Part shown: positions 63,935 to 64,000 of the stretch, in pieces
How the letters are laid out: every line of letters begins with the position of its first letter
How positions within the stretch are numbered: the first letter of the stretch is position 1
From: Thiohalophilus thiocyanatoxydans
GTDB lineage: Bacteria > Pseudomonadota > Gammaproteobacteria > UBA6429 > Thiohalophilaceae
NCBI RefSeq assembly: GCF_004366735.1
Contig: NZ_SOQX01000009.1
Location: forward strand, 41,222 to 105,221
DNA: 64,000 nt
Direction of reading: 5' to 3'
The notes under the pieces: model-generated
The model's database searches: none
The model's input: the letters and a program-made list of their open reading frames with translations, nothing else
Told to the model about the DNA's origin: nothing
Program-made: the position numbers and the translations under genes

Positions 63935-64000
63935 ACGTGCTTCAAAAGATTGCTTCGCTTCGCTCGCAATGACCGAAAATATTGGGGTCATTGCGAGGAA
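63935..64000. repeat. repeat family D copy at the window edge
   Basis: AGATTGCTTCGCTTCGCTCG then CAATGACC, followed by GGGGTCATTGCGAGGAA, is two facing family D ends, like the element after thiG (6882-6986). It continues past the window. The 63884-63934 bases after nirN show no gene. Confidence 0.8.

Overview
The window looks like about 64 kb of chromosome from a denitrifying gammaproteobacterium. The support is the housekeeping set: linked mutY-yggX, cmoA-cmoB, folB-folK, tamA-tamB, rimO, uppP, plsY and thiS-thiG, with tRNA-Phe(GAA) and tRNA-Gly(CCC). A complete cytochrome cd1 / heme d1 locus and a cNor locus add to this. DsrE-like and TauE-like genes would suit a sulfur-oxidising relative such as the Chromatiales, but I cannot place it to genus.

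Layout. 0-14 kb: partial cysQ, then minus-strand asmA - SRPBCC gene - mutY - yggX; thiamine and folate genes; a MidA-like methyltransferase, uppP and the tRNA-modifying pair cmoA-cmoB; then a lone DUF2235 hydrolase. 15.5-24 kb: a tight minus-strand operon with a membrane PAS/GAF sensor lacking an output domain, KaiC, KaiB and a PAS-GGDEF-EAL protein. 24.7-30.2 kb: tamA-tamB. 30.4-44 kb: a metallo-beta-lactamase-fold protein, an unknown membrane protein, a frameshifted membrane-protein gene, rimO, a repeat-crowded intergenic tract, a methyltransferase, cca, an NDUFA9-like protein, an aldehyde dehydrogenase, a second GGDEF-EAL protein, an APC permease, a TauE-like transporter and a DsrE-like protein.

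44.5-64 kb is a denitrification island: thioredoxin-like gene <-> dnr, norC-norB-norE-norF-norQ, two unusual membrane genes (one a polyferredoxin), norD, a NosR/NirI-like flavoprotein, then nirS-nirE-nirC-nirF-nirD-nirL-nirG-nirH-nirJ-nirN. Nitrite is reduced to NO by NirS. NirE, NirDLGH, NirJ, NirF and NirN make its heme d1. NO is reduced to N2O by NorCB, helped by NorQ and NorD. Four FNR/DNR-type boxes (TTGAY-N4-RTCAA) lie before the thioredoxin/dnr pair, norC, the NosR/NirI-like gene and nirS. Three or four of them sit where a class II activator would bind. No nosZ, nirM, nar or nap gene is visible.

Intergenic regions carry at least six families of dispersed repeats. Three of them (A, B, C) share a design: short iterated units in inverted pairs around an AT-rich core. 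One copy supplies the translated C-terminus of a methyltransferase, and copies bracket norD. The best candidate for an exciting system is the Kai operon: a sensor, a KaiC-KaiB timer without KaiA, and a dual c-di-GMP enzyme.
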